Shown piece after piece: positions 1 through 9,073 of a stretch of 36,072 bases of DNA. The stretch is from a virus. A model generated the notes under the pieces. That model was not told the origin of the DNA. It was given only the letters and a program-made list of their open reading frames with translations, and made no database searches. Each line of letters opens with the position of its first letter. Position 1 is the stretch's first letter. The stretch lies in the IMG/VR virus record IMGVR_UViG_3300008740_000022, positions 1-36,072 of that record. The stretch is one strand, 5' to 3'. A program made the translations under genes and the position numbers.

Positions 1-162
1 ATGTATGGTGATATTGATATTTGTCTTCACGATTATGGCTTGGTTGGTTCTGGAGTAAAGAGGGTTGCACAAGAATTTGGAATTAAAAGATTTATGGGAG
101 AAGAGAAAGATTATAATCCTTTAGGTAATTTGATCGACGATTGGGAAGCGGTTTTGATATGA
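1..162 (+). CDS. 3' end of a truncated gene, possible methyltransferase C-terminus
   Basis: An open frame runs in from the window edge and stops with TGA at 160-162, giving 53 visible residues; the first codon happens to be ATG but the gene probably starts upstream. The visible part contains HDYG followed by GSGVKRVAQEFG. An HDY...GVK.A..EF pattern is common near the C-terminus of class I SAM methyltransferases such as the Methyltransf_24 group, so that is a tentative guess. The stop overlaps the next start as ATGA, so it belongs to the same translationally coupled sugar operon. The function is not established. Confidence 0.45.
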   Translation: MYGDIDICLHDYGLVGSGVKRVAQEFGIKRFMGEEKDYNPLGNLIDDWEAVLI

Positions 163-1085
163 AGATTATGTTTAATCGTAAAGTCGTTGATGGTCCGTGG
201 GGTGGTGGCAATTTGTTTGTGAAGGCAATGTCTGAGCATCTCAAGCAAAAAGATCATGATGTTTGTTTTGATTTTGAGGATGATATTGATATTATTTTTA
301 TGGTAGATCCCAAAAGAATTGACCGGAATGCTGGCTATTCTGTTGACGAGATCAGCGAATATGTAAGTAAATTTCCAGATACAGAAATAATTCATAGGAT
401 TAATGAATGTGATCGAAGGAAGGGAACCGATTTTATGGATTCTCTTTTATTGGAATCTAATATTATAGCTGACCACACAATTTTTATCAGTCAATGGTTG
501 GCAGATTATTTTGTAGAAAGGGGATTTAATAGAGAATATGATGTCATATATAATGGCTGTAATTTATCTCATTTTTATCCAAAGGTAGAATATAATCGTA
601 AAGGCGATTCTCCTATTAAGTTGGTAACACACCATTGGTCGGACAATTGGATGAAGGGGTTTGATATATATACGGCATTAGATAAGTTAGGTAGAGATGA
701 TATAGAATTTACTTATGTAGGTAGGTATAATAATCAATATCAACCAAAGAATACTAGGTTAATTTCTCCACTTCATGGGGAGAAATTGGGAAATGAATTG
801 AGACAGCATGATGTATATGTAACAGCTTCACGATTTGAACCCTGTGGTATGCATCATATTGAAGGCTCTGCTTCTGGTCTTCCTGTGTTGTATCACAGAG
901 ACGGCGGTGGTATTAATGAGTTATGTAAAAATCATGGTATAGAGTTTCATGACATGGATACATTTTTTGAAGGACTCCAAAAAATAATGGATAATTATGA
1001 TGATAGTGTGCGTAATATAGATTATACATATTTGTCATCTGGACGAATGTGTAGTGATTATGAAAAGGTGATTTTACATGTCTAA
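159..1085 (+). CDS. GT-B glycosyltransferase (GT4-like)
   Basis: A 308-residue protein that probably transfers a sugar from an activated donor in the cytoplasm. The C-terminal half has a GT-B nucleotide-sugar domain: a THHWSDNWMKGFD segment after the linker, then an EPCGMHHIE stretch fitting the EX7E donor-binding motif of GT4 enzymes, followed by SGLPV and a GGINEL loop. The N-terminal acceptor domain is divergent. The start at 159 overlaps the previous stop as ATGA; an in-frame TTG at 141 is less likely. The gene overlaps the next by 8 bp. It is somewhat short for GT4 (usually 350-400 aa). Donor and acceptor are unknown. Confidence 0.78.
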   Translation: MKIMFNRKVVDGPWGGGNLFVKAMSEHLKQKDHDVCFDFEDDIDIIFMVDPKRIDRNAGYSVDEISEYVSKFPDTEIIHRINECDRRKGTDFMDSLLLESNIIADHTIFISQWLADYFVERGFNREYDVIYNGCNLSHFYPKVEYNRKGDSPIKLVTHHWSDNWMKGFDIYTALDKLGRDDIEFTYVGRYNNQYQPKNTRLISPLHGEKLGNELRQHDVYVTASRFEPCGMHHIEGSASGLPVLYHRDGGGINELCKNHGIEFHDMDTFFEGLQKIMDNYDDSVRNIDYTYLSSGRMCSDYEKVILHV

Positions 1086-2121
1086 AGATTTAGTTATATT
1101 TGGCCCTTGGTGTGGAGAATTTTCATATGAGTTTCAATTTTGGGTTCCTGAGATAAGGAAAAAAAGAAATACTGAGTTTAAAGATTTTCATGCGATTCAT
1201 GTTGGATATGAAGGGCGGTCTATTTTATATCGTGATTTTATAGATGAATATATTACATATCCGAAAGACTTAGAAGATACTTTGGTATATCCGTCAAATT
1301 GTATGCAAATTTTTCCAAACGAAGACCCGCACACAGCCGGCCGCGGAATTCCAGATCAATTAAAGATTTTTTTAGAACAACTTTGTTCGCATTATCAAAA
1401 TACATTTGAATCTGTTGTTGTTTATTTGCCGCCAGCAGATCCTAATCGAACTACTGAAAGTTCAAATCAACAACTTCCAGACGCCGAGTACGAATATTAT
1501 TCTGCAAGCGAAGATATATTAAATGAAATGAAAAAAGAAATTGCTTTTGAAGATTCCGAAAGAAAAACAGTTGCATTATTAGCACGGTTTAGATATAGGG
1601 TTTGGGGGCGAACTGCCCTCGGAGAACCGTTGGAAAATGGTTTGCGTTTATGTAGTGATGATTGGGATCCAAAACATTGGGAAATTTTTGTTGATATGCT
1701 TATTAATGTATTGAACTTAAATGTGTGTATTATTGACATACCCCCGATTGAATGTAACGGAGGTTCTTTATCTTTTCGTGATTCTGAGGTGTATGAACGA
1801 AATAAAAAATATATTAAGTCTATTCGGTTTGAAGGAAAAGATTCTGTAGAAAGACAAATTGCATTATTACAATTAACGGATTGTAGTATTTATGGTGCAA
1901 CAGGAGCAGCAATGCTTCCTTATTTTGTAGGAACTCCCGTTTTTATGCAATCGGCAAAGGAATTTGGATATAGGTTTCGGTATCAATGGCATAAAAATTT
2001 AACAAATAATTTAAAAAATGTTTGTATTGTTGAGGACGTTTCCCGTACCGAATTACGAGAGTCTTCTCCGGTGGATTTATTTAACAGGTTTAAAGAATTT
2101 TTTGAAAAAATAAAAAAATGA
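1078..2121 (+). CDS. Probable glycosyltransferase, GT-B-like, family uncertain
   Basis: A 347-residue protein without a family I can name securely. It opens with a beta-strand and GPWCGEFSYEF, a glycine-rich turn of the kind that begins a Rossmann-like domain. Near the C-terminus, ALLQLTDCSIYGATGAAML followed by FVGTPVF resembles the donor-site region of GT-B enzymes of the GT9/GT23/GT61 type, where a small-residue turn precedes a hydrophobic helix and a GTP/GxP turn. It lies between a GT4-like enzyme and methyltransferases, which supports a sugar-transfer role by context. It overlaps the previous gene by 8 bp. A nucleotide-sugar-modifying enzyme is an alternative. Confidence 0.55.
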   Translation: MSKDLVIFGPWCGEFSYEFQFWVPEIRKKRNTEFKDFHAIHVGYEGRSILYRDFIDEYITYPKDLEDTLVYPSNCMQIFPNEDPHTAGRGIPDQLKIFLEQLCSHYQNTFESVVVYLPPADPNRTTESSNQQLPDAEYEYYSASEDILNEMKKEIAFEDSERKTVALLARFRYRVWGRTALGEPLENGLRLCSDDWDPKHWEIFVDMLINVLNLNVCIIDIPPIECNGGSLSFRDSEVYERNKKYIKSIRFEGKDSVERQIALLQLTDCSIYGATGAAMLPYFVGTPVFMQSAKEFGYRFRYQWHKNLTNNLKNVCIVEDVSRTELRESSPVDLFNRFKEFFEKIKK

Positions 2122-2164
2122 ATTTATTAAAATTTTTAGATTTTGACAGACAGGAGATAGTTTG

Positions 2165-2749
2165 ATGTTTATAAATCCAGAAATAAACTCTAGCTATAGA
2201 CACAGAGAGATGGGTCGATTTTTGTATGATGCCGCTATAGAAACTAATGCGAAAACCCTTGTGGATATTGGAATATTGAATGGGTACTCGACGGTTTGTT
2301 TGGCATTGGCAGCAAAGCAAACAGGCGGAACTGTATATGCATATGATCTTTTTGACGACTATGAGTATATTAGTTCTAACCATGATACAGTCATGGCCAA
2401 TTTAGAGCGATATAACGTGCTTGATAATGTTGTTGTGAAAAATATGTCATTTGATGATTGGCTGGATATAAATATTGGTTTTAATGTATTGCATGTTGAT
2501 ATATCAAATACTGGAGACACTATTTTGAAGCTAAATCGAAAGTTTTCTGAAATGGTTGATTCTAATTGTAGAGTTTTCTTTGAGGGTGGTTCCGTAGAGA
2601 GGGATTATGCTGATTGGATGGTGAAATATGAGATGAAAAAAATTACCCAAACGGGGGTTTCGTATAGGGTATTAGATAGTGATGTTTACTGGGACACTGA
2701 TGCTGATCGAGAGTATCGCCCAAGTATTTCGGAGTTGTTGCGAAGTTAA
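2165..2749 (+). CDS. Class I SAM-dependent methyltransferase
   Basis: A 194-residue Rossmann-fold methyltransferase. Motif I is visible as VDIGILNGYST (about residues 35-45), followed by the acidic strand VYAYDLFDD that binds the adenosyl ribose, and a later strand NVLHVDIS corresponding to motif IV. The fold resembles small-molecule or sugar methyltransferases of the Methyltransf_24 type. ATG at 2165 is chosen because AGGAG at 2152-2156 lies 8 nt upstream; a TTG three bases earlier is possible but too close. The 43-bp gap upstream is one of the larger ones in this operon. The substrate is unknown; a sugar hydroxyl is likely by context. Confidence 0.65.
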   Translation: MFINPEINSSYRHREMGRFLYDAAIETNAKTLVDIGILNGYSTVCLALAAKQTGGTVYAYDLFDDYEYISSNHDTVMANLERYNVLDNVVVKNMSFDDWLDINIGFNVLHVDISNTGDTILKLNRKFSEMVDSNCRVFFEGGSVERDYADWMVKYEMKKITQTGVSYRVLDSDVYWDTDADREYRPSISELLRS

Positions 2750-2753
2750 TTTT

Positions 2754-3392
2754 ATGAAGTTTGAATATGAGATTGAAAAATATAATTTTGTCAGAGAAGT
2801 TTCCTCCTTATATGATAATTGTATGTTGGATGAAATTCACACCCAATGGATCGGCAGCAAACAGTATGATTTACTTGATGCTGTAGTTGAGGATCAAATT
2901 ACGGTTTATCATAAAGAATTTTATAGCAGAATAAACACTACAAATTTTTATGAAATATATCATTCTTTTATGAAGGACGTTATTGCTGAAATTATTAATG
3001 AAGATTTTTTATATCAGAGAATACCTACCTTCAGAGTACATCAGCCTGATAATATAGCAGTTGCAAAATTTCATAAAGATTGTGATTATAGCCATACCAA
3101 GGATGAGATAAATTTCTATTTACCCTTAACTAAAGCATGGGGAACAAATACTATATGGGTAGAGTCCTCGCCGGGGAAAAAGGATTACAGTCCAATTGAA
3201 GCCGATATTGGTGAGTGCGTAATGTGGAAAGGCGCAACATTATTGCACGGAAATAAGGTGAATGATACATGCAAGTCTAGGGTCAGTGTTGATTTTAGAG
3301 TTTTGCCGGTGTCGTGTTATAAGGATGTTGAAATGTATAGTATTACAAATCAGACTAAAATGGTAGTTGATCAGTATTGGGAAAGGCTTTAA
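2754..3392 (+). CDS. 2OG-Fe(II) oxygenase, PhyH/StrG-like
   Basis: A 212-residue non-haem iron, 2-oxoglutarate-dependent oxygenase with the double-stranded beta-helix order. The metal triad appears as H107-K-D109 and H165 (LLHGN), and an arginine after it (R176 or R182 in SRVSVDFR) should hold 2-oxoglutarate. The segment resembles the streptomycin-pathway StrG/phytanoyl dioxygenase-type proteins that hydroxylate or oxidise sugars and small metabolites. ATG at 2754 follows the previous stop by 4 bp; the open frame extends further upstream but would overlap the methyltransferase. It is the first of three different oxygenases in the operon. The substrate is unknown. Confidence 0.75.
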   Translation: MKFEYEIEKYNFVREVSSLYDNCMLDEIHTQWIGSKQYDLLDAVVEDQITVYHKEFYSRINTTNFYEIYHSFMKDVIAEIINEDFLYQRIPTFRVHQPDNIAVAKFHKDCDYSHTKDEINFYLPLTKAWGTNTIWVESSPGKKDYSPIEADIGECVMWKGATLLHGNKVNDTCKSRVSVDFRVLPVSCYKDVEMYSITNQTKMVVDQYWERL

Positions 3393-3393
3393 A

Positions 3394-4578
3394 ATGCCTA
3401 AAGTTTCATTTTTAGATTTGGGCAGACAACCTATTGCGAATGGGTTTCTATCTGAACAAAATTTTGTAGATGAGTTTTTTTATAATCTTTCCGTTGGTTT
3501 TGATGAAGAGACGTGTTTGGTCACTCAATTGGATTATGTCAAACCAGAGTTGATGTTTAACGACACCTATGCATATAGAGGCTCAATGTCGAAGACTATG
3601 GTGGATCATTTTTCGCGTTTTTCTGACATTGCAACTAAGTACCTGTTTGAGTGGGAAGCAATTTGGGGCGGTCCGCCTAGAGTTTTAGAGATTGGTTCTA
3701 ATGATGGTGTGTTTCTGAAAAATTGGGACAATAAGAATACTTTTGCTGTAGAGCCATGTGCGAATTTTGCAAAAGAGACTAATGATCTGGGCTATAAAAC
3801 CTATTGTGATTTTTGGAATAGAAATCTAGCAGAAAAGATTGGGCAAGAGAATGGATATATGGATTTGATTTTTGCTGCAAATTGCATTTGTCATATTCCT
3901 GATCTAGACGAAACATTCTCCGCAGTTGAGTCGCTACTCAAGCCTCATGGTTTGTTTGTTTTTGAAGACCCGTCTCTTGCTAGTATGATCAATAATAATT
4001 CTTATGACCAAATATACGATGAGCATCCTCATATTTTTTCAGTAATGGCATTATCTAAACTTCTGAGAAGAAATGGTCTTGAGATCGTTCATGTAGATTT
4101 GCTGAATGTTCATGGTGGATCTAATAGAATCTGGGCCCAAAAAGTAGGTCATCGTACTGAGCCTAATATTGATAAGTATATTGATTATGAGAGAATTATT
4201 GGCTTGGATGATATTGAGTGCTTTAACCGATTTGCTGAAAGGGTTGCTCAGTCTAAGGAAGATTTGAGAAATCTATTGACCCGATGTGCGGACCAAAATA
4301 AAAAGGTGATTAGTTATGGTGCAACATCAAAGTCAACTACAGTCTTTAATTATTGTGATATTGGTCCTGATCTAATATCGTGTATCACGGATACTACTCC
4401 AGAAAAACAACATAAGTATTCTCCGGGTATGCATATTCCAATTGTTCCCCAAGAAGATTCTGACATTTTTGATTATGCTTTTTTGGGTGCATGGAATTTT
4501 GCTGAAGAGATTAGGAAGAAAGAACTTTATTTTGATGGTAGGTTTATTACCCATGTTCCTTGTGTGAGGATTTTATAA
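3394..4578 (+). CDS. Sugar C-methyltransferase (TylC3/NovU type), zinc motif lost
   Basis: A 394-residue SAM-dependent C-methyltransferase of the type that methylates C-3 of NDP-4-keto-deoxysugars. Motif I is VLEIGSNDGVFL (97-108). The family hallmarks DEHPHIFS, HGGSNR and the C-terminal YGATSKSTT...NYCDIGPDLI...SPGMHIPI (Methyltransf_14 domain) are all present. The N-terminal Methyltransf_13 region begins directly at FLDLGRQPIANGFL: the CxxC that normally precedes it is missing and the second pair is reduced to one cysteine (C41). The start at 3394 lies 1 bp after the previous stop. It implies that a branched deoxysugar is made, with other precursor enzymes probably supplied elsewhere. Confidence 0.85.
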   Translation: MPKVSFLDLGRQPIANGFLSEQNFVDEFFYNLSVGFDEETCLVTQLDYVKPELMFNDTYAYRGSMSKTMVDHFSRFSDIATKYLFEWEAIWGGPPRVLEIGSNDGVFLKNWDNKNTFAVEPCANFAKETNDLGYKTYCDFWNRNLAEKIGQENGYMDLIFAANCICHIPDLDETFSAVESLLKPHGLFVFEDPSLASMINNNSYDQIYDEHPHIFSVMALSKLLRRNGLEIVHVDLLNVHGGSNRIWAQKVGHRTEPNIDKYIDYERIIGLDDIECFNRFAERVAQSKEDLRNLLTRCADQNKKVISYGATSKSTTVFNYCDIGPDLISCITDTTPEKQHKYSPGMHIPIVPQEDSDIFDYAFLGAWNFAEEIRKKELYFDGRFITHVPCVRIL

Positions 4579-4579
4579 A

Positions 4580-5542
4580 ATGGAAAAATATTGTAAAGTT
4601 ATATGTACATACTTTGGACCAAGGCACATTAGAAATACAAATATTGGATGGCCAAGACATGGACAATATTTTATAGATAGTTCTATGTGTTTAGACAACT
4701 TGAAGTTTATTGTAGATGTTGAAACTAATCTTGACGCCGGATTGCCATATGATTTGATAATTGTTAATAATGATTCTGGATTTGAGGAAGGCAAGAATTG
4801 GTTAAATTCTATTAATGAAAAAAAGACTAAGTGTGGAAAAATTTATACTTTAAATAAAGAAAATAAAGGAAAAAATTATTCAGCATTTAGAGTTGCATAT
4901 GAGACATTCAGAGATAAGTATGATTTTTTTATGTTTATTCCTGATGATTATGTCATGTTAGCTAAAAATTATTATAAAGAAACCGTATTGCAGTATAGAG
5001 AAGATAATGAAAATGACAATACTGCCGTGATTGCGTTAGCGGGAACTTCTGATACAAGATATTGGCCTGTTCATTCACATGATGGAATGACATTGATTCA
5101 TAAAAAGTACATAGAAGAGGGGATACAAAAATATGGAAGAATCCCATCAGACGATGATGAGTTAAATTACATTTCTTCAGATGATTCTAATTATATTGAT
5201 GTAATTCCGGGTCATGTGGATAATGGAGAAATACCTTTTACTAATCGCTATGTCCAGCTTGGATATAAAATTACACCATTTGGATATCTTCATACATGTG
5301 AAGAAACGGATTATAATAGAAATTGGGAACCAAAGCCCGGAGATACTATTCCAGCTTTACCTGAATATAGAGCTTCTTGGCCTGTGCAATTAAATAATGA
5401 AATTTATTTAACCCCTACTTATAATTTATTGCACGATGTTCCTAATAAAGTGGATGTTGAATATTTTAAATTAGATGAAGATATTTCGTTTATAGTAAAA
5501 TCTCAGATAGAAAAGATAAGAGTTCAAAATGAAAAGAGTTAA
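4580..5542 (+). CDS. GT-A glycosyltransferase (GT2-like)
   Basis: A 320-residue protein with the hallmarks of a GT-A nucleotide-sugar transferase. An N-terminal beta-strand (residues 6-12) leads to a region with YDLIIVNNDSG, as in GT2 enzymes (strand, then Asn/Asp), followed by NKGKNYSAFR, a typical nucleotide-base-contact stretch. FMFIPDDYVML, with an acidic DD pair after a hydrophobic strand, fits the metal-binding DxD position. The aromatic C-terminal part probably binds acceptor. Start ATG at 4580, 1 bp after the previous stop; it overlaps the next gene by 14 bp. Linkage and donor are unknown. Confidence 0.68.
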   Translation: MEKYCKVICTYFGPRHIRNTNIGWPRHGQYFIDSSMCLDNLKFIVDVETNLDAGLPYDLIIVNNDSGFEEGKNWLNSINEKKTKCGKIYTLNKENKGKNYSAFRVAYETFRDKYDFFMFIPDDYVMLAKNYYKETVLQYREDNENDNTAVIALAGTSDTRYWPVHSHDGMTLIHKKYIEEGIQKYGRIPSDDDELNYISSDDSNYIDVIPGHVDNGEIPFTNRYVQLGYKITPFGYLHTCEETDYNRNWEPKPGDTIPALPEYRASWPVQLNNEIYLTPTYNLLHDVPNKVDVEYFKLDEDISFIVKSQIEKIRVQNEKS

Positions 5543-6188
5543 ATTTAATCGAATAAGTACGAAGAGTGAACCTTATCCTCATATATCAATAGACAATTTT
5601 ATACCTTCAGAGTCTTTGGTAAGAGCAGCCGCAACAAGTTTTGATGTTGTGCCTGATGATGATTGGGTAAAATATGGAGAGGGTGATAATCAGATTCAGT
5701 ATTGCTCTAAGAATCGTCAGCTAACAACTCCCTCTGCTCTTCTTGTATTGGATTACATTGCTTCACACTTTGATCCCAATGTAGCTTTTGGTGATCTTAC
5801 TAATGATGCATTTCCAGATACTTCTTATTATGGCGGTGGTATGATGATAACTCCCATTGGAGGATATTTGGGAATGCATGTTGATGCCAAGGTTCATGGA
5901 CTGCATCGAAACTGGGTCAGGGAGTACAGTGCAGTTTTGTGTATTTCTGAGGATTATAATTCTTCATTTGACTTACTGCTCCATGATGGAGAACACACTC
6001 ATACAAGAGTTCCTTATAAGTATAATCGACTGAATGTCTTTAAGTGTTCTGAAAATTCTTGGCATGGCTTTCCTAACCCAACGGAAGAGTTTACTAGAAA
6101 AACATTGGGCGTGATGTTCTGGTCTGCAAAGAATGAAGATGTTCGAGATGCATTCAAGGCAAAGTTTAATAATGATTTGGAGTTCTAA
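5529..6188 (+). CDS. 2OG-Fe(II) oxygenase, prolyl-4-hydroxylase-like
   Basis: A 219-residue oxygenase of the P4H-like branch. The iron triad is H117-V-D119 in GYLGMHVDAK and H179 in SWHGFP, with R190 (TRKTL) as the likely 2-oxoglutarate ligand. The WHG.P...E.TRK.L pattern after the second histidine is typical of P4H-like small-molecule or sugar oxygenases. PHISIDNFIP near the N-terminus matches the first strand commonly seen in this family. The start lies inside the preceding gene (14-bp overlap) and the stop shares one base with the next ATG, so translation is coupled. The substrate is unknown. Confidence 0.75.
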   Translation: MKRVKFNRISTKSEPYPHISIDNFIPSESLVRAAATSFDVVPDDDWVKYGEGDNQIQYCSKNRQLTTPSALLVLDYIASHFDPNVAFGDLTNDAFPDTSYYGGGMMITPIGGYLGMHVDAKVHGLHRNWVREYSAVLCISEDYNSSFDLLLHDGEHTHTRVPYKYNRLNVFKCSENSWHGFPNPTEEFTRKTLGVMFWSAKNEDVRDAFKAKFNNDLEF

Positions 6189-6892
6189 TGAAAAAAATTA
6201 TTGTTTCTGGTGGAAATGGAAAGTTTGCACAACAGTTAGTTGAGCAGAATATTGAATACGAAATGGTTGCTTTAGATAAGTCTAAGTTAGATGTTGCCGA
6301 TTTAACTAATGTAGAAAATGTTGTTGATGATGTTCGTCCAGATATTTTTATCCATTCGGGTGCATTTGCTCGACCTATGGCATTACATAATGATTTTCCT
6401 GATAGGAGTATTCGATCCAATATTATCGGAACTAGTAATGTTGTTTTGGCGTGTTTAAAAAGAAATATAAAATTGGTTTACATTTCAACTGATTTTGTCT
6501 ATCCAGGAACTAAAGGAAATTACAAGGAAATAGATGGTGTGTTTCCGGTAAATAAATATGCATGGTCTAAGCTAGGAGGAGAATGTGCAGTTCAGCTATA
6601 TGATAATTCTTTGATTTTGCGAATATCTATGTGTGAGTATCCTTATCCACATTCAAAGGTGTTTGGTGATTTGAAAAAAAGCACAATATATAACACCGAT
6701 GCTGCGAAGATTGTTTTAGATTTATTGGATGAAACTGGAATAATTAATGTCGGTGGAGACTCTATGTTTTTGTATGATTTTGTTAAACGGAAAAAAACAG
6801 AAATTGAAAAAAATTCTATATATGATAATCATGAAGTAGAAATGCCAAGTGATGTGTCGATGAATTGCGAAAAAATGAAGGAACTTTTGTAA
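6188..6892 (+). CDS. NAD(P)-dependent sugar epimerase/reductase, RmlD-like
   Basis: A 234-residue extended short-chain dehydrogenase resembling dTDP-4-dehydrorhamnose reductase. The dinucleotide-binding turn is GGNGKFAQQL (residues 8-17), LDVAD (34-38) matches the acidic strand seen in RmlD, STDFVYPG (100-107) corresponds to the family's STD.V..G motif, and the catalytic pair is Y124...K128 in YAWSK. It is shorter than typical RmlD (about 290 aa), so part of the C-terminal substrate domain is trimmed. Likely role: reducing a 4-keto nucleotide sugar made upstream. It has 1-bp overlaps with both neighbours. Confidence 0.8.
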   Translation: MKKIIVSGGNGKFAQQLVEQNIEYEMVALDKSKLDVADLTNVENVVDDVRPDIFIHSGAFARPMALHNDFPDRSIRSNIIGTSNVVLACLKRNIKLVYISTDFVYPGTKGNYKEIDGVFPVNKYAWSKLGGECAVQLYDNSLILRISMCEYPYPHSKVFGDLKKSTIYNTDAAKIVLDLLDETGIINVGGDSMFLYDFVKRKKTEIEKNSIYDNHEVEMPSDVSMNCEKMKELL

Positions 6893-7899
6893 TGAAAATT
6901 GTTTTTATACATGATACTACCTATTTTAAAGAAGACACTACTGTTGCTTTCATTGCGGAGGGTTTATATGAAAATGGTGTTGAGGTTATTGCTAGTCATT
7001 TAGGAAATGGAATTAAAAAAGCATATACTGAAGATGAAATAATAGAACATTCTAAAGATGCAGATTTTATTTTTTATTTATGGGCAAAGACTGGCGGTAA
7101 GTATGGTCCTCTTGGTGTGGGAAAGGAGGATCTTGTTAAAAAAATAAATCGACCCGAAGTTACTGTATATTGGGATGGTTCTGAATGGAATTATACTGGG
7201 ACAAGTAATGCTTCTATAGCACTTTCTTATGGATTGGACGATAAAAGGAGATATAAACAAGAGCCTTGGATGAACGAAGATATGCTTGATTATTGTAAAT
7301 GGTATTTTAAACGAGAATGTTATCCAGAAGATGTAGACCGGGGCGCTATTCCGTTTACATATGGCTGCGAAAATTCCATGTTTAGAAATTATTATAATTT
7401 GGAAAAAAAGTATGATATATTTTGTTCCTTTGGTCATTTTACAACTGGATTAAGGTCTGACATTTATAATTTTTGTAGTGATCCAAAGGCTAATAAATTT
7501 TATGACACCACCTATAATATTCCTAGAAATGGGCCAAATCATATTTTAGGAACTCGTATACCGCTTGATGATTATTTTAAAGTTTTATCGCAATCTTATA
7601 TTAGTGTTGCTGCATGGGGCGCTAGTAATTTTACATATCGAGAATGGGAAATTATGGCGAATAAAACATTATGTTTTATTCAGAAACCTATGCCAGTGTG
7701 TCCTAATAGACCAAAGGATGGAATCCATTGGGTTGAGTATTCTAATATGAAAGAATTTGAAGAAAAACTTGAATATTATTTAAACAATAAAGATTTATGC
7801 ATAAAAATAGGTCAAGCTGGTTATGATCATGTTTTGAAGTATCATACTAGCAAAGTAAAGGTTGCAAATCTTTTAAAGACAATAGGAGGAATTGTTTAG
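6892..7899 (+). CDS. GT-B-like glycosyltransferase
   Basis: A 335-residue protein beginning with a Rossmann strand (MKIVFIHD) and a predicted two-domain GT-B shape. The C-terminal portion, with an FTYREWEIMANKTLCF helix-strand followed by an EYYLNNKDLCIKIGQAGYDHVLKYHT helix, resembles the Glyco_trans_1_2 / spore-maturation CgeB C-terminal domain, where repeated helices follow a short conserved acidic helix. No classical EX7E motif is obvious, so the assignment is weaker than for the GT4 proteins. ATG at 6892 gives a 1-bp overlap with the previous stop. AGGAGG near its own end serves the next gene. Donor and acceptor are unknown. Confidence 0.55.
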   Translation: MKIVFIHDTTYFKEDTTVAFIAEGLYENGVEVIASHLGNGIKKAYTEDEIIEHSKDADFIFYLWAKTGGKYGPLGVGKEDLVKKINRPEVTVYWDGSEWNYTGTSNASIALSYGLDDKRRYKQEPWMNEDMLDYCKWYFKRECYPEDVDRGAIPFTYGCENSMFRNYYNLEKKYDIFCSFGHFTTGLRSDIYNFCSDPKANKFYDTTYNIPRNGPNHILGTRIPLDDYFKVLSQSYISVAAWGASNFTYREWEIMANKTLCFIQKPMPVCPNRPKDGIHWVEYSNMKEFEEKLEYYLNNKDLCIKIGQAGYDHVLKYHTSKVKVANLLKTIGGIV

Positions 7900-7902
7900 T
7901 AG

Positions 7903-9072
7903 ATGTTTGATCCACAAGCTAAAATTATTGCAAATAGTGACCGTGTTTTAGATTTTCTCCAAGGAAAAAATCCTGCCCCTATTTTGGTAGAGGTTGATCC
8001 TAGTAATGCATGTAATCATGGTTGCTATTTTTGTATTTCATCATATATACATTTGCCAGAATCTAAAAACCTAGAAACCTTTGATCGATCTATTATGCCC
8101 AAAGATGTTTTGCTTAATTTATGTCAGGATTTTATTGACATGGGAGTTCGGGCAATTAATTGGACCGGCGGCGGAGAGCCGACAATCAATCCTGCTTTTA
8201 AAGAAGCACTTGAATTTGTTGGGAACAATTCTGATATTAAAATGGGAATATTTACAAATGGAACATTAATAGATAGGTGGAATTTGTTTGATGCATTTGT
8301 GAATAATTTGACTTGGGCTAGATTTTCGATTGATGCAGGAACTAAAGAGACATATGATTCTGTTCGCCGCGCTAAAGGCAATGAAGGATGGGATAAGATG
8401 GTGGCGAATCTTACAACTCTCATTGAAACAAACAAACAGGCTGATAATAAAATTGATATTGGTGTGGGGTTTGTAATTACGCCCGATACCTATCATGAGA
8501 TTGTAGACTTTGCTAAATTTTTTGTTGATTATGATTTGGAATATTGCCAATTTAAACCAGAGATTGTTAATAGAGAGAGGGAAGATGGGGTCCAAAGAGA
8601 ACAAGATTTTTGGTACAATCGAGTAGATCCTCTACTAGAGGAGGCTAAAAGTATTTTGGGAGATAAATTTCAGATAAATGGATATAAACTATCTGACTTA
8701 GAAAGTGATCCCGGACTTTATGGAAGACGATATGAAAAATGTCTAGGTTCTCAGGTGCAACCCTGTGTTGGCGCTGATGGTCATGTATATGTTTGTACCA
8801 ATCATAGAGGCTATAAACAGTATAGTTATGGTTCTTTATATGAGTCTACCTTTAAAGAAATTTGGGGAAATATTGAGAAGAAAAAAGAAGTCATGCATCA
8901 AATTGATGATGTAGAATGTTTCTCTAATTGTACGCAATTATGTAAGCCACATGAAAGCAATAAGGCTGTGTGGGAAATTTATAACAATATGGGCAATGAA
9001 CAGTATCTTAACAAATTAGATAAAAGAAAAGAAGAACTTTCTAAAACGCTCAAACATAAGGAGTTTATATAA
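7903..9072 (+). CDS. Radical SAM enzyme with SPASM-type C-terminus
   Basis: A 389-residue radical SAM protein. The [4Fe-4S] cluster motif CX3CX2C is at C37-C41-C44 (CNHGCYFC), GGGEP (90-94) is the SAM-contact motif, and TNG (118-120) matches motif III of the fold. The C-terminal region has six further cysteines (C280, C288, C298, C339, C343, C347) with PCVGADGHVYVC, as in SPASM domains that hold auxiliary clusters. SPASM enzymes modify peptides or oxidise and epimerise sugars; here a sugar or nucleotide-sugar substrate is inferred from the neighbours. Strong SD AGGAGG at 7884-7889. One of the best-defined enzymes in the operon. Confidence 0.88.
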   Translation: MFDPQAKIIANSDRVLDFLQGKNPAPILVEVDPSNACNHGCYFCISSYIHLPESKNLETFDRSIMPKDVLLNLCQDFIDMGVRAINWTGGGEPTINPAFKEALEFVGNNSDIKMGIFTNGTLIDRWNLFDAFVNNLTWARFSIDAGTKETYDSVRRAKGNEGWDKMVANLTTLIETNKQADNKIDIGVGFVITPDTYHEIVDFAKFFVDYDLEYCQFKPEIVNREREDGVQREQDFWYNRVDPLLEEAKSILGDKFQINGYKLSDLESDPGLYGRRYEKCLGSQVQPCVGADGHVYVCTNHRGYKQYSYGSLYESTFKEIWGNIEKKKEVMHQIDDVECFSNCTQLCKPHESNKAVWEIYNNMGNEQYLNKLDKRKEELSKTLKHKEFI

Positions 9073-9073
9073 T

